In this document: piece by piece, positions 56,386 to 64,000 of the stretch
How positions within the stretch are numbered: the stretch's first letter is position 1
Layout of the letters: every line of letters begins with the position of its first letter
Assembly: GCA_903909815.1 (NCBI GenBank)
Contig: CAIVXG010000014.1
Location: 62,001-126,000, forward strand
Length of the DNA: 64,000 bases
Reading direction: 5' to 3'
From: an uncultured beta proteobacterium
GTDB taxonomy: Bacteria; Pseudomonadota; Gammaproteobacteria; Burkholderiales; Burkholderiaceae_C
Notes under the pieces: generated by a model
Database searches by the model: none
Told to the model about the DNA's origin: nothing
What the model saw: the letters and a program-made list of their open reading frames with translations, nothing else
Translations under genes and position numbers: made by a program

Positions 56386-57177
56386 TCAAGCCAGTCCCGA
56401 TTTTAGAGGGACAAACTGCACCGGCTCCAGCACACTGTGCTGAACGCCCTGGGGCGTCTTGTCGATGACCACGAGCGCCTGCTTTGCCCCCCCCGCCGAC
56501 ATAGGCGCAACGATGCGCCCACCCATGGCCAGCTGCTCCACCCAGGCTTGCGGCACGGACTCACCGCCGGCTGCCGCAATGATCGCGGCATAAGGAGCAC
56601 CTTTGGCAAAACCCAGCATGCCGTCGCCAAACAGCAAGTGCACATTGGGCAGGCGCAAGCTGCGCAGATTTTCGCGGGCACGGTCATGCAGGCCGCGGAT
56701 GCGTTCGATGCTGTAGACCTCCGTTGCCAGATGGCTCAGCACGGCGGCCTGGTAGCCACAACCGGTGCCAATCTCCAGCACGCGACCGAGGCGTCCGGCC
56801 GCGCCCTGCCTCAGCAGTTCCAGCATGCGCGCCACCACATTGGGCTTGGAGATGGTCTGCCCAAAGCCGATGGGCAGACTCGTGTCTTCATAGGCCTGGT
56901 TCACCAACGCGGTGTCGACAAAGAGGTGCCGTTGCACATCAGCCATGGCGGCCTGCACATGCGGATCGGACACGCCTTGGGCCGTCAACCGGTGCAGCAT
57001 GCGCTGGCGCAGGGCAGGCGAATCCAGCCCCAGACTCTGTGGCCCTGCGCCAGGCATCGTGGAGGCGGCCCTAGAACCCACACGGGCGGCTGTCGGCTTG
57101 CCATTGCTGATCGGTTTGGCAGGGCTGGTCCGATTCCTGGCCTCGGGCATCTGGGCGGGAAACCGCGGGCGCTGCAT
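56386..57177 (-). CDS. pcm: Protein-L-isoaspartate O-methyltransferase
   Basis: Repairs isoaspartyl residues in aged proteins with SAM. The 263-residue protein has a 50-residue disordered Pro/Ala-rich N-terminus, then the family motifs QTISKPNVVARMLELL and VLEIGTGCGYQAAVLSHL. The C-terminal VLEPVQFVPL is conserved. The ATG overlaps the surE stop by one base, so the genes are coupled. Confidence 0.93.
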   Translation of the reverse strand: MQRPRFPAQMPEARNRTSPAKPISNGKPTAARVGSRAASTMPGAGPQSLGLDSPALRQRMLHRLTAQGVSDPHVQAAMADVQRHLFVDTALVNQAYEDTSLPIGFGQTISKPNVVARMLELLRQGAAGRLGRVLEIGTGCGYQAAVLSHLATEVYSIERIRGLHDRARENLRSLRLPNVHLLFGDGMLGFAKGAPYAAIIAAAGGESVPQAWVEQLAMGGRIVAPMSAGGAKQALVVIDKTPQGVQHSVLEPVQFVPLKSGLA

Positions 57178-57944
57178 CAGGCCACTTTCGCGGCAGTCTG
57201 CGCCCAATAGCGCAGGCTTTCGTGGTCGGTCAAATCGACTTGCAGCGGCGTCACGGAAACATGGCCCTGTGCCGTTGCAAAGAAATCCGTCCCTTCGGCT
57301 TCGTCCTTGGCCGCTCCGGCGCTGCCGATCCAGTACATGGTTTCTCCCCGCGGGTCCAACTGCGTGATCACCTGCTCGGCCGCGTGGCGCCGCCCCAGTC
57401 GGCAAATCTTCATGGGTTTGAGCTGCTCCAGCGGCAGATTGGGGATGTTGACGTTCAACAGCCAAGGCGCTGACCGGGGTGAATCATGCAGCGCATGCTG
57501 TGCCACCATGTGCGCCACCAGATCGCTTGCAGTCTGCACCGCTGCCGCCAGATGGCCCCAGCCCCGCTCCACCTGCGAAAAAGCGATGGAAGGTATGCCG
57601 AACAGATAGCCTTCCATGGCCGCGCCGACCGTGCCGGAATAGATGGTGTCGTCACCCATGTTGGCGCCGTTGTTGATGCCTGACACCACCAGGTCCGGGC
57701 GATAGCCGAGCAACCCGGTGAGCGCGATATGCACGCAGTCTGCGGGGGTGCCGTTGACAAAGCGAAAACCGTTGCTGGCACGGTGCACATACAACGGTGA
57801 GCTCAGTGTGAGCGCGTTCGACTTGGCGCTGTTGTTGTGCTCGGGCGCCACCACCTCGACTTCGCCGATGCTCTTGAGCGCCTCATACAACGCGACCAGA
57901 CCCTGGGCACGGAAACCGTCGTCATTGGAGAGAAGAATTTTCAT
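57177..57944 (-). CDS. surE: 5'/3'-nucleotidase SurE
   Basis: A 255-residue metal-dependent nucleotidase. The metal motif SNDDG is at residues 6-10, followed by [15 protein letters not shown] and [26 protein letters not shown], which line the active site. It starts the surE-pcm-nlpD operon. ATG 57944 gives the usual [10 protein letters not shown]. Confidence 0.95.
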   Translation of the reverse strand: MKILLSNDDGFRAQGLVALYEALKSIGEVEVVAPEHNNSAKSNALTLSSPLYVHRASNGFRFVNGTPADCVHIALTGLLGYRPDLVVSGINNGANMGDDTIYSGTVGAAMEGYLFGIPSIAFSQVERGWGHLAAAVQTASDLVAHMVAQHALHDSPRSAPWLLNVNIPNLPLEQLKPMKICRLGRRHAAEQVITQLDPRGETMYWIGSAGAAKDEAEGTDFFATAQGHVSVTPLQVDLTDHESLRYWAQTAAKVA

Positions 57945-58086
57945 AGTGTGCTCAGTCTCAGGCACCGGATGCAAAGCACACCGAGCCATGAAGGCGAATC
58001 TTTTTACGTTAGAGTGCGATGCATTGTAGGGTGGTAGCTGCCGAAAGCTCTGCGCCGACTGACATCAACCATTCAAAGGATTGCTC

Positions 58087-59064
58087 ATGCATGCCTGGAT
58101 TTGCCAAGACCCCGTGGGTGTGGATGCCCTGACCTGGGCAGAGCTGCCCCAGCCTGAACCCAAACCGGGTGAAGTGCTGATCGCCATCAAGGCCGCAAGC
58201 CTGAATTTCCCCGATCTGCTGATGGTTCAGAACAAGTACCAGATCAAACCACCGCTGCCCTACGTGCCGGGAGCCGAATTTGCAGGCGTGGTGCAGGCCG
58301 TCGGTGCGGGCGTTACGCAACTGCGGGTCGGGCAAAACGTGGCCTGCCTTTCGGGCACGGGCGGATTCGCCACGCATGTGACAACGAAGGCGGCCCTGTG
58401 CCTGCCGCTGCCGCCCGGATTCAGCCACACGGACGCGGCAGCGTTCATCATGACGTACGCCACCTCGCACCACGCGCTGATCGATCGGGCGCAACTCAAA
58501 CCGGGAGAAACGGTGCTGGTGCTGGGGGCTGCGGGCGGCGTGGGAACAGCGGCCATCCAGATCGCCAAGGCCGTGGGCGCCAAGGTCATCGCCGCGGCTT
58601 CCACCGATGAGAAGTGTGCGCTGTGCCAAGCACTGGGTGCAGACGCCAGCATCAATTACCAAAGCCAGAATCTGCGCGAGGCGCTGAAGACATTGACCGG
58701 GGGCAAAGGCCCGGATGTGATCTATGACCCGGTGGGCGGCGAGTGGGCCGAACCAGCCTTGCGCTCCATTGCCTGGCGCGGGCGCTACCTGGTGGTGGGT
58801 TTTGCCGGCGGGCCGATCCCGGCGCTGCCCTGGAACCTGGTGCTGCTCAAAGGAGCGGCGCTGCTGGGGGTGTTCTGGGGAGAGTTTGCCAAACGCGAAC
58901 CCCAGGCGAATGCGGACATGATGATGCAACTCGCCCAGTGGTACTCGCAGGGGAAGATCAAACCCGTGATCGATCAGACTCTGCCCATGAGCGAACTCAA
59001 GCACGCCTTTGCCATCATGGGCTCGCGCTCGGTCAAGGGCAAGTTGGTGCTGGTCAACCCATAG
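58087..59064 (+). CDS. NADPH:quinone oxidoreductase family protein (zinc-free MDR)
   Basis: A 325-residue member of the medium-chain dehydrogenase/reductase superfamily, quinone-reductase type. There is no structural or catalytic zinc cysteine set. The cofactor loop is LGAAGGVGTAAIQIAKAVGAKV. PGAEFAGVVQAVGAGV is the conserved substrate-side stretch. AAAGGA precedes ATG 58087. The substrate is unknown. A GC-rich inverted repeat follows the stop. Confidence 0.9.
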   Translation: MHAWICQDPVGVDALTWAELPQPEPKPGEVLIAIKAASLNFPDLLMVQNKYQIKPPLPYVPGAEFAGVVQAVGAGVTQLRVGQNVACLSGTGGFATHVTTKAALCLPLPPGFSHTDAAAFIMTYATSHHALIDRAQLKPGETVLVLGAAGGVGTAAIQIAKAVGAKVIAAASTDEKCALCQALGADASINYQSQNLREALKTLTGGKGPDVIYDPVGGEWAEPALRSIAWRGRYLVVGFAGGPIPALPWNLVLLKGAALLGVFWGEFAKREPQANADMMMQLAQWYSQGKIKPVIDQTLPMSELKHAFAIMGSRSVKGKLVLVNP

Positions 59065-59103
59065 GCCCCTGCAGCCGGAGTTCGACCGAGCATAGTCTCA
59101 AAG

Positions 59104-59130
59104 ACAATGGCGCCCCGGGGGCGCCATTGT
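59104..59130. terminator. Inverted repeat between convergent qor-like gene and ftsH
   Basis: ACAATGGCGCC (59104-59114) and GGCGCCATTGT (59120-59130), perfect 11-bp arms with a 5-nt spacer. It can act on both strands; the T-tract is weak. Confidence 0.6.
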
Positions 59131-59145
59131 CGTGTTATGCAAGGA

Positions 59146-61065
59146 CTAGACCGCCGTATGCGCCGGCTCTGCCGTCACCGCAGGGGCACCCCCGCTGCCA
59201 GGGCCACCTGCCGGCGGTGGCGTGCGCGGTGTCCAGTCCTTGGGTGGGCGCGGCGCCTTGCCTGCCATGATGTCGTCGATCTGGTCTGAATCGATGGTCT
59301 CCCACTCCAGCAGCGCCTTCGCCATGGCGTGCATCTTGTCTTCGTTTTCCTCGATCAGTTTGCGCGCCAGGGCGTACTGCTGATCGATGATGCGGCGCAC
59401 CTCGGCGTCCACCTTCTGCATGGTTTGCTCGCTCATGTTGGTGGTCTTGGTGACCGAGCGCCCCAGGAACACCTCGCCCTCGTTGTCAGCGTACACCATT
59501 GGCCCCAGCGCGTCGGTCATGCCGTAGCGCATTACCATGTCGCGCGCGATGTGCGTGGCCCGCTCAAAATCGTTGCTCGCGCCCGTGGTCATCTGCTTCA
59601 TGAACACCTCTTCTGCGATACGGCCACCAAACAGCATGCTGATCTGGCTCAGCATGTATTCGCTGTCGTAGCTGTAGCGGTCTTGGGCTGGCATGCTCAT
59701 GGTGACCCCCAATGCGCGCCCGCGCGGGATCACCGTGACCTTGTGCACGGGATCGCACTTGGGCAGCAGCTTGCCCAACAACGCGTGGCCCGACTCGTGA
59801 TAGGCCGTGTTGCGACGCTCTTCTTCCGGCATGACCATGCTCTTGCGCTCCGGGCCCATCAGGATCTTGTCCTTGGCCTTTTCGAAGTCCTGCATCTCCA
59901 CCACGCGCGCATTGCGACGCGCCGCCATGAGCGCTGCCTCGTTGCACAGGTTGGCCAGATCGGCGCCGCTCATACCGGGCGTGCCACGCGCGATGACGTT
60001 CGGATTGACGTCCTGACCCGATGGAATCTTGCGCATGTGCACGTTGAGGATTTGCTCACGCCCGCGAATGTCGGGCAGCGTCACGTAGACCTGACGGTCA
60101 AAGCGTCCCGGGCGCAACAGCGCAGCGTCCAGAATGTCGGGACGGTTCGTGGCAGCGACGACGATCACGCCCACATTGGTCTCGAACCCATCCATCTCCA
60201 CCAGCATCTGGTTTAGCGTCTGTTCACGCTCGTCATTGCCGCCGCCCAGACCGGCGCCGCGCTGGCGTCCGACTGCATCGATTTCATCGATGAAGATGAT
60301 GCAAGGTGCGTTCTTCTTGGCGTTGTCGAACATATCGCGCACGCGCGACGCGCCCACACCCACGAACATCTCGACGAAGTCGGAGCCCGAGATCGCGAAG
60401 AACGGCACCTTGGCCTCGCCTGCAATCGACTTGGCGAGCAGGGTCTTGCCAGTGCCAGGGGGGCCCACCAGCAGCAAGCCGCGGGGAATGCGGCCACCGA
60501 GCTTCTGGAATTTTTGCGGATCTTTCAGGAAGTCCACCACTTCCTTGACCTCTTCCTTGGCCTCGTCGCAGCCGGCCACGTCGGCGAAGGTCACGGTGTT
60601 GGCCGACTCGTCCAGCAAGCGCGCCTTGCTCTTGCCAAAGCTGAAGGCGCCGCCCTTGCCGCCGCCCTGCATCTGGCGCATGAAATAAACCCAGACCCCG
60701 ATCAGCAGCAGCATTGGGCCCCAGCTCACCAGCAGCGTCATCAGCAGTGAACTCTCTTCGCGCTGTTTGACGTCGAACTTGACACCATTGGCGCGCAGGT
60801 CGCCGACCAGTCCGCGGTCCAGGTACGTGGCCGTGGTGCGCAGCTTGCGATCATCGGTCGTGACAGCCTGAATCTCGGTGCCGTTGGGGCCTTCCTGCAG
60901 GATCACGGATTTGATGTGCTTGGCCACAACCTCATCCAAAAACTCGGAGTAGCCGATGCCGCCGCTGCCCGCTGCCGAGCGCGGTTCAAACTGCTTGAAG
61001 ACAGTGAACAGCACCATGGCGATAACCAGCCACACGGCGATTTTTGAGAACCACTGATTGTTCAA
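59146..61065 (-). CDS. ftsH: ATP-dependent zinc metalloprotease FtsH
   Basis: Membrane AAA+ protease controlling LpxC, sigma-32 and damaged membrane proteins. The 639-residue protein has two membrane segments (about 8-24 and 107-124) with a periplasmic part between. Walker A is GPPGTGKT, then [11 protein letters not shown], and the zinc motif HESGH. The C-terminal tail is Pro/Gly-rich. rlmE lies 119 bp upstream, as in E. coli. Confidence 0.97.
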   Translation of the reverse strand: MNNQWFSKIAVWLVIAMVLFTVFKQFEPRSAAGSGGIGYSEFLDEVVAKHIKSVILQEGPNGTEIQAVTTDDRKLRTTATYLDRGLVGDLRANGVKFDVKQREESSLLMTLLVSWGPMLLLIGVWVYFMRQMQGGGKGGAFSFGKSKARLLDESANTVTFADVAGCDEAKEEVKEVVDFLKDPQKFQKLGGRIPRGLLLVGPPGTGKTLLAKSIAGEAKVPFFAISGSDFVEMFVGVGASRVRDMFDNAKKNAPCIIFIDEIDAVGRQRGAGLGGGNDEREQTLNQMLVEMDGFETNVGVIVVAATNRPDILDAALLRPGRFDRQVYVTLPDIRGREQILNVHMRKIPSGQDVNPNVIARGTPGMSGADLANLCNEAALMAARRNARVVEMQDFEKAKDKILMGPERKSMVMPEEERRNTAYHESGHALLGKLLPKCDPVHKVTVIPRGRALGVTMSMPAQDRYSYDSEYMLSQISMLFGGRIAEEVFMKQMTTGASNDFERATHIARDMVMRYGMTDALGPMVYADNEGEVFLGRSVTKTTNMSEQTMQKVDAEVRRIIDQQYALARKLIEENEDKMHAMAKALLEWETIDSDQIDDIMAGKAPRPPKDWTPRTPPPAGGPGSGGAPAVTAEPAHTAV

Positions 61066-61184
61066 GCGAGACTCCAGTAGGAAAGGGCATTAAGACGTGA
61101 AAGTACGAGATGCTTTAGCTGCGACTCATTTTAGGCGTTTCAAGGGCGGGAAACATCCCGTTTCACGCTATCGACACGGGGACA

Positions 61185-61874
61185 TCAGGGTTTTAATGCG
61201 GTTTGCGCTTCCCTGAGGGCGCCCTTGAGCCCGATGCCGACCAAAAATGTTTCTGAAGAATTGGACCGGGACGCCTTGGGCTTGATCGGTTTCACCACCT
61301 TGAAGGTGTCCTTGAACAGCTTGGCCAGTTGGCTGTAGCCGCTGCCGTGGAACACTTTGACAATCAAGGCGCCGTCGGGCTTCATGTGCGTCAGGCAAAA
61401 ATCGATCGCCAGTTCCACCAGATGGGCGATGCGGGCCGCGTCCGAAGACTCGATGCCCGACAGATTCGGAGCCATGTCCGACACCACGTGATCCGCCAAA
61501 CGACCCTTCATTTCCACAGCGAGGCGCTCCAGCACCTCGGGCTCGCGAAAGTCGCCCTGCAGAAAGACCACCCCTTCGATCGCCTCCATCGGCAAAATAT
61601 CCAGCGCGATGATGCTACCGTTGAGTTCGCCCGCAGCCGCGCCTGCAGGCGACAGCTTGCGCCGCACATACTGGCTCCACGCCCCCGGCGTCGACCCCAG
61701 ATCAACGATAAGATGCCCAGGCTTGATCAACCCCAGGGTCTCGTCGATCTCCTTGAGCTTGTAGGCCGCGCGGGCACGATAGCCCTCCTTTTTGGCCTGC
61801 TTGACATAGGGATCATTGATGTGATCATTGAGCCAGGCTCGATTGACTTTGGTGCTTTTTCTTTTGACGCTCAT
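61185..61874 (-). CDS. rlmE: 23S rRNA 2'-O-ribose methyltransferase RlmE (FtsJ/RrmJ)
   Basis: Methylates the ribose of U2552 in 23S rRNA, a late step of 50S assembly. The 229-residue protein has the SAM motif [14 protein letters not shown] and the K-D-K-E tetrad, seen as K in [14 protein letters not shown] in [12 protein letters not shown] in [11 protein letters not shown] and E near [10 protein letters not shown]. It is divergent from yhbY by 20 bp, and ftsH follows. Confidence 0.96.
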   Translation of the reverse strand: MSVKRKSTKVNRAWLNDHINDPYVKQAKKEGYRARAAYKLKEIDETLGLIKPGHLIVDLGSTPGAWSQYVRRKLSPAGAAAGELNGSIIALDILPMEAIEGVVFLQGDFREPEVLERLAVEMKGRLADHVVSDMAPNLSGIESSDAARIAHLVELAIDFCLTHMKPDGALIVKVFHGSGYSQLAKLFKDTFKVVKPIKPKASRSNSSETFLVGIGLKGALREAQTALKP

Positions 61875-61894
61875 ACAACCTCGATAATAGGACC

Positions 61895-62377
61895 ATGTCT
61901 CAAATACTTCTTACCCCCGCCCAGCGCAAGGTTCATCGCGCCGAAGCCCATCACCTTGACCCCGTTGTCATGGTCGGTGGCGATGGTCTCACACCCGCCG
62001 TCATGAAGGAGGCCGATGCCAGCCTGAATGCCCACGGCTTGATCAAGATTCGCGTCTTCAGCGACGACCGTGTCGCCCGCGAAGCCATGTTCCAGACTTT
62101 GGCCGACACGCTGGGCGCCGCCCCGATCCAGCACATCGGCAAACTGCTGGTACTGTGGCGCCCCAAGCCCGAACTCACCAAGGAACGCGCCGAAGACGAG
62201 GACCGCAAGGCCGGCCCGCGCGACGTCAAGGTGCTGAAATACTCCAAACGCGGCGGACAACGCCCCGAAGTCAAAACCCTGCGCGTGCTGGGCAATCAGC
62301 GCCTTTCCCCCGGAGGCCAGGTCAAACGCGCCAAGAAGCCAAGGCTGATTTCGGCCAAGAAGCGCTCCCAGACCTGA
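61895..62377 (+). CDS. yhbY: YhbY/CRS1-CRM domain RNA-binding protein
   Basis: A 160-residue protein. The first 95 residues are a YhbY (CRM) domain: [33 protein letters not shown] with the GGDGLT loop (GxxG-like), which binds RNA; E. coli YhbY associates with pre-50S ribosomes. The remaining 65 residues are a basic, disordered tail, longer than in E. coli. It is divergent from rlmE. Confidence 0.92.
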   Translation: MSQILLTPAQRKVHRAEAHHLDPVVMVGGDGLTPAVMKEADASLNAHGLIKIRVFSDDRVAREAMFQTLADTLGAAPIQHIGKLLVLWRPKPELTKERAEDEDRKAGPRDVKVLKYSKRGGQRPEVKTLRVLGNQRLSPGGQVKRAKKPRLISAKKRSQT

Positions 62378-62389
62378 TCTCCGCTTTCT

Positions 62390-62417
62390 TCATTGCAAGG
62401 CCGCGGGCTCGCAATGA
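62390..62417. repeat. Short copy of the TCATTGC...GCAATGA palindromic repeat
   Basis: TCATTGC (62390-62396) and GCAATGA (62411-62417) with a 14-nt GC-rich centre, just after yhbY. The ends match those of the longer element at 41979-42065. It may also act as a hairpin between convergent genes. Confidence 0.55.
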
Positions 62418-62434
62418 CTGGAAAGGTGAGCGGC

Positions 62435-62869
62435 TCACTCGACCCTATCGCTGACCTGCCACAGCGTGACCTGGGCGCAGAGCCACTGCAGCGCAAAAAA
62501 GAGGCTTCCCAGTCCGTGCCATAGCGCCAGGTTGTCGCGTGCCACGATGCGCGGCGCGACCGCAAATTCAAGCAGCAAAGCCAGCACCAGTCCGCTCAAA
62601 ATCCAAGCCGTTCCCAGCGACGCTGGCGGCGTTGCGTTGGCATTGCTGTTCGGCCTGGCAAGCATGAGCAGCAGCAAGCCGCACACGACGCTGACCCAGG
62701 TTTGCGCGCTGAACAGTTGTGCCGCCATGCCGCCCGCAATCGCTGGCGTGGCCAGGTGTGCAAACAACGAAGGAACCACCATCGCGCCGAGCAGCGTCAA
62801 ACCACCCCACCACAGGGCTGCCACAAAAATGAGCGCACGCCGATGCAGCGACGGTGAAAGCTTGACCAC
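62435..62869 (-). CDS. DUF4149 family membrane protein
   Basis: A 144-residue integral membrane protein with four hydrophobic segments (about 12-35, 55-70, 88-107 and 118-137). It opens with LHRRALIFVAALWWGGLTLLGAMVVPSLF, typical of DUF4149 (TMEM205-like). Function unknown. It sits between greA and yhbY, an arrangement recurrent in beta-proteobacteria by my recollection; it starts 22 bp after greA ends, in the same direction. Confidence 0.85.
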   Translation of the reverse strand: MVKLSPSLHRRALIFVAALWWGGLTLLGAMVVPSLFAHLATPAIAGGMAAQLFSAQTWVSVVCGLLLLMLARPNSNANATPPASLGTAWILSGLVLALLLEFAVAPRIVARDNLALWHGLGSLFFALQWLCAQVTLWQVSDRVE

Positions 62870-62891
62870 GTTGTGATGTTTCGCGAAAAAC

Positions 62892-63368
62892 TCAGACGTA
62901 GCTCACGGCCACGATCTCGTAATGCCGGACACCGCCCGGCGCTTGCACTTCGGCGGTGTCGCCTTGCATGCGCCCAATGAGCGCGCGTGCGATGGGCGAG
63001 CCGATGTTGATCAGGCCAAGTTTGAGGTCGGCCTCATCTTCGCCCACGATCTGGTATTTGACGCGGTTGCCCGTGGCTTCGTCCTCGAGTTCGACCGTGG
63101 AGCCAAACACCACCTTGCCATGGGCGTCCAGCGTGCTGGGGTCGATGATGAGCGAGCCCGAGAGCTTGCTCTCAACTTCTGCAATCCGTCCTTCAATGAA
63201 CCCCTGGCGGTCCTTGGCGGCATCGTATTCCGCGTTCTCGCTCAGGTCGCCATGCGAGCGCGCTTCGGCAATCGCTGCGATCACGGCCGGGCGCTCCACG
63301 GTTTTGAGTTTTTGCAGTTCCGCCTTGAGTTTTTCGGCGCCGCGCGAGGTGATGGGAATAGTGGCCAT
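62892..63368 (-). CDS. greA: Transcription elongation factor GreA
   Basis: Rescues backtracked RNA polymerase by stimulating transcript cleavage. It has 158 residues, the usual length. The N-terminal coiled coil carries the acidic tip DLSENAEYDAAKDRQ, and the C-terminal domain has YQIVGEDEADLKLGLINIGSPIARALIG. Start 63368 (MATIPITSRGAEKL) matches the E. coli N-terminus; no strong ribosome site is seen. Confidence 0.97.
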   Translation of the reverse strand: MATIPITSRGAEKLKAELQKLKTVERPAVIAAIAEARSHGDLSENAEYDAAKDRQGFIEGRIAEVESKLSGSLIIDPSTLDAHGKVVFGSTVELEDEATGNRVKYQIVGEDEADLKLGLINIGSPIARALIGRMQGDTAEVQAPGGVRHYEIVAVSYV

Positions 63369-63461
63369 GTGGATATTGTGAATAGGTTCTGCCAAAAGGA
63401 AACCGCCGAGCGTTGCCGTTCGGCGGTGTCTTGATTGTGCGATTATGCCGTGATTGCCAAA

Positions 63462-64000
63462 TCAAGCCGTCAATTGAGCGTGCATTTCCTGGACCGAGAT
63501 CACGCCCAAGCCGTCCACATGCTTCATTCCTTCGACTGCGGCTTCGGCGCCAGCGATGGTAGTGAAGGTTGTGACGCGTGCCAGCAGGGCCGAGGTGCGG
63601 ATCTGGCGCGAGTCGGCGATGGCATTGCGGCGCTCTTCCACGGTGGTGATCACCAGGGAAATTTCCTGGTTCTTGATCATGTCCACGATGTGGGGACGGC
63701 CCTCGGTGACCTTGTTCACACTGGAACACGGCACGCCGGCCGCCTGCAACGCTGCGGTCGTGCCCTTGGTTGCGACCACCACAAATCCCATGGCGACCAA
63801 TTCGCGCGCCACGTTGATGGCGCGCGCCTTGTCGCTGCCCTTGACCGAAATGAAGACCCGTCCGGCGCGCTCGCCATTCGCCAGGTAGGGCTTGGGCAAT
63901 TTGGTGCCTGCACCCAGCTGTGACTTCACGAAAGCCTCGCCAAAGGTCTTGCCCACGCCCATGACTTCGCCCGTGGACTTCATCTCCGGCCCCAGGATGG
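63462..64000 (-). CDS. carB: Carbamoyl-phosphate synthase large subunit, 3' end only
   Basis: The last 179 or so residues of CarB, entering from the right edge; the frame is open at base 64000. It covers the end of the second synthetase core (LGPEMKSTGEVMGVG) and the C-terminal MGS-like allosteric domain (RVFISVKGSDKARAINVARELVAMGF, ISLVITTVEERRNAIADSRQIRT). carB-greA order is as in E. coli and other proteobacteria. Confidence 0.96.
   Translation of the reverse strand, partial: ILGPEMKSTGEVMGVGKTFGEAFVKSQLGAGTKLPKPYLANGERAGRVFISVKGSDKARAINVARELVAMGFVVVATKGTTAALQAAGVPCSSVNKVTEGRPHIVDMIKNQEISLVITTVEERRNAIADSRQIRTSALLARVTTFTTIAGAEAAVEGMKHVDGLGVISVQEMHAQLTA

Overview
The window is about 64 kb of GC-rich bacterial chromosome. 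Gene content and order point to a betaproteobacterium of the order Burkholderiales, most likely family Comamonadaceae. The signs are the clpA-clpS pair beside an Ala/Lys-rich exported protein and a DUF192 gene, exbB-lpxK-trm112-kdsB-adk, lexA followed by a small gene, dnaX-ybaB-recR, surE-pcm-nlpD, and carB-greA-yhbY-rlmE-ftsH. No close species can be named from sequence alone. There is no rRNA operon, CRISPR array or recognisable transposase.

Layout. 1-5.3 kb: 3' part of mfd, serB, and a convergent TrpB2-like gene. 5.5-13.4 kb: a REC-TPR protein, ClpA/ClpS proteolysis, an exported Ala/Lys-rich protein, DUF192, sodB and xseA. 13.7-19.3 kb: an ExbB-like protein with no ExbD partner, lipid A/KDO synthesis (lpxK, kdsB), adk, an asparaginase, and lexA with two LexA boxes. 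19.5-25.4 kb: fatty-acid/acyl-CoA genes (enoyl-CoA hydratase, phosphotransferase, acyl-CoA dehydrogenase), a Crp-type regulator and a GST. 25.5-25.8 kb: a strongly structured, terminator-ended intergenic RNA candidate that I cannot assign to a family. 25.8-30.3 kb: two c-type cytochromes, an ANTAR regulator, a PAS sensor kinase broken by a 14-bp tandem duplication, and tRNA-Arg. 30.4-41.3 kb: aminotransferase, exported phosphatase and oligopeptidase, gloB, mltD, uspA, a NitT/TauT-type ABC transporter and a MAPEG protein. 41.4-44.3 kb: recR, ybaB and dnaX, the last with a nine-A slippery run.

44.3-51 kb is the most accessory-looking part. A TPP riboswitch precedes a TonB-dependent receptor. 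Then comes tRNA-Asn, whose last 41 bases are repeated 1 kb downstream, bracketing a zeta-toxin-like kinase and a small partner gene. After that lie a DUF5710 protein, a MarR regulator and vanAB (vanillate O-demethylase) with a candidate operator. 51-64 kb returns to household genes: phasin, rlmD, a PolB-type exonuclease, nlpD-pcm-surE without an adjacent rpoS, a quinone oxidoreductase, ftsH, rlmE, yhbY, greA and the 3' end of carB.

The items most worth following up are the structured RNA at 25567-25764, the tRNA-Asn-bounded mini-island, the dnaX A9 run, the riboswitch-controlled receptor and the kinase duplication. All function calls rest on motif and family recognition by eye; no database search was run.
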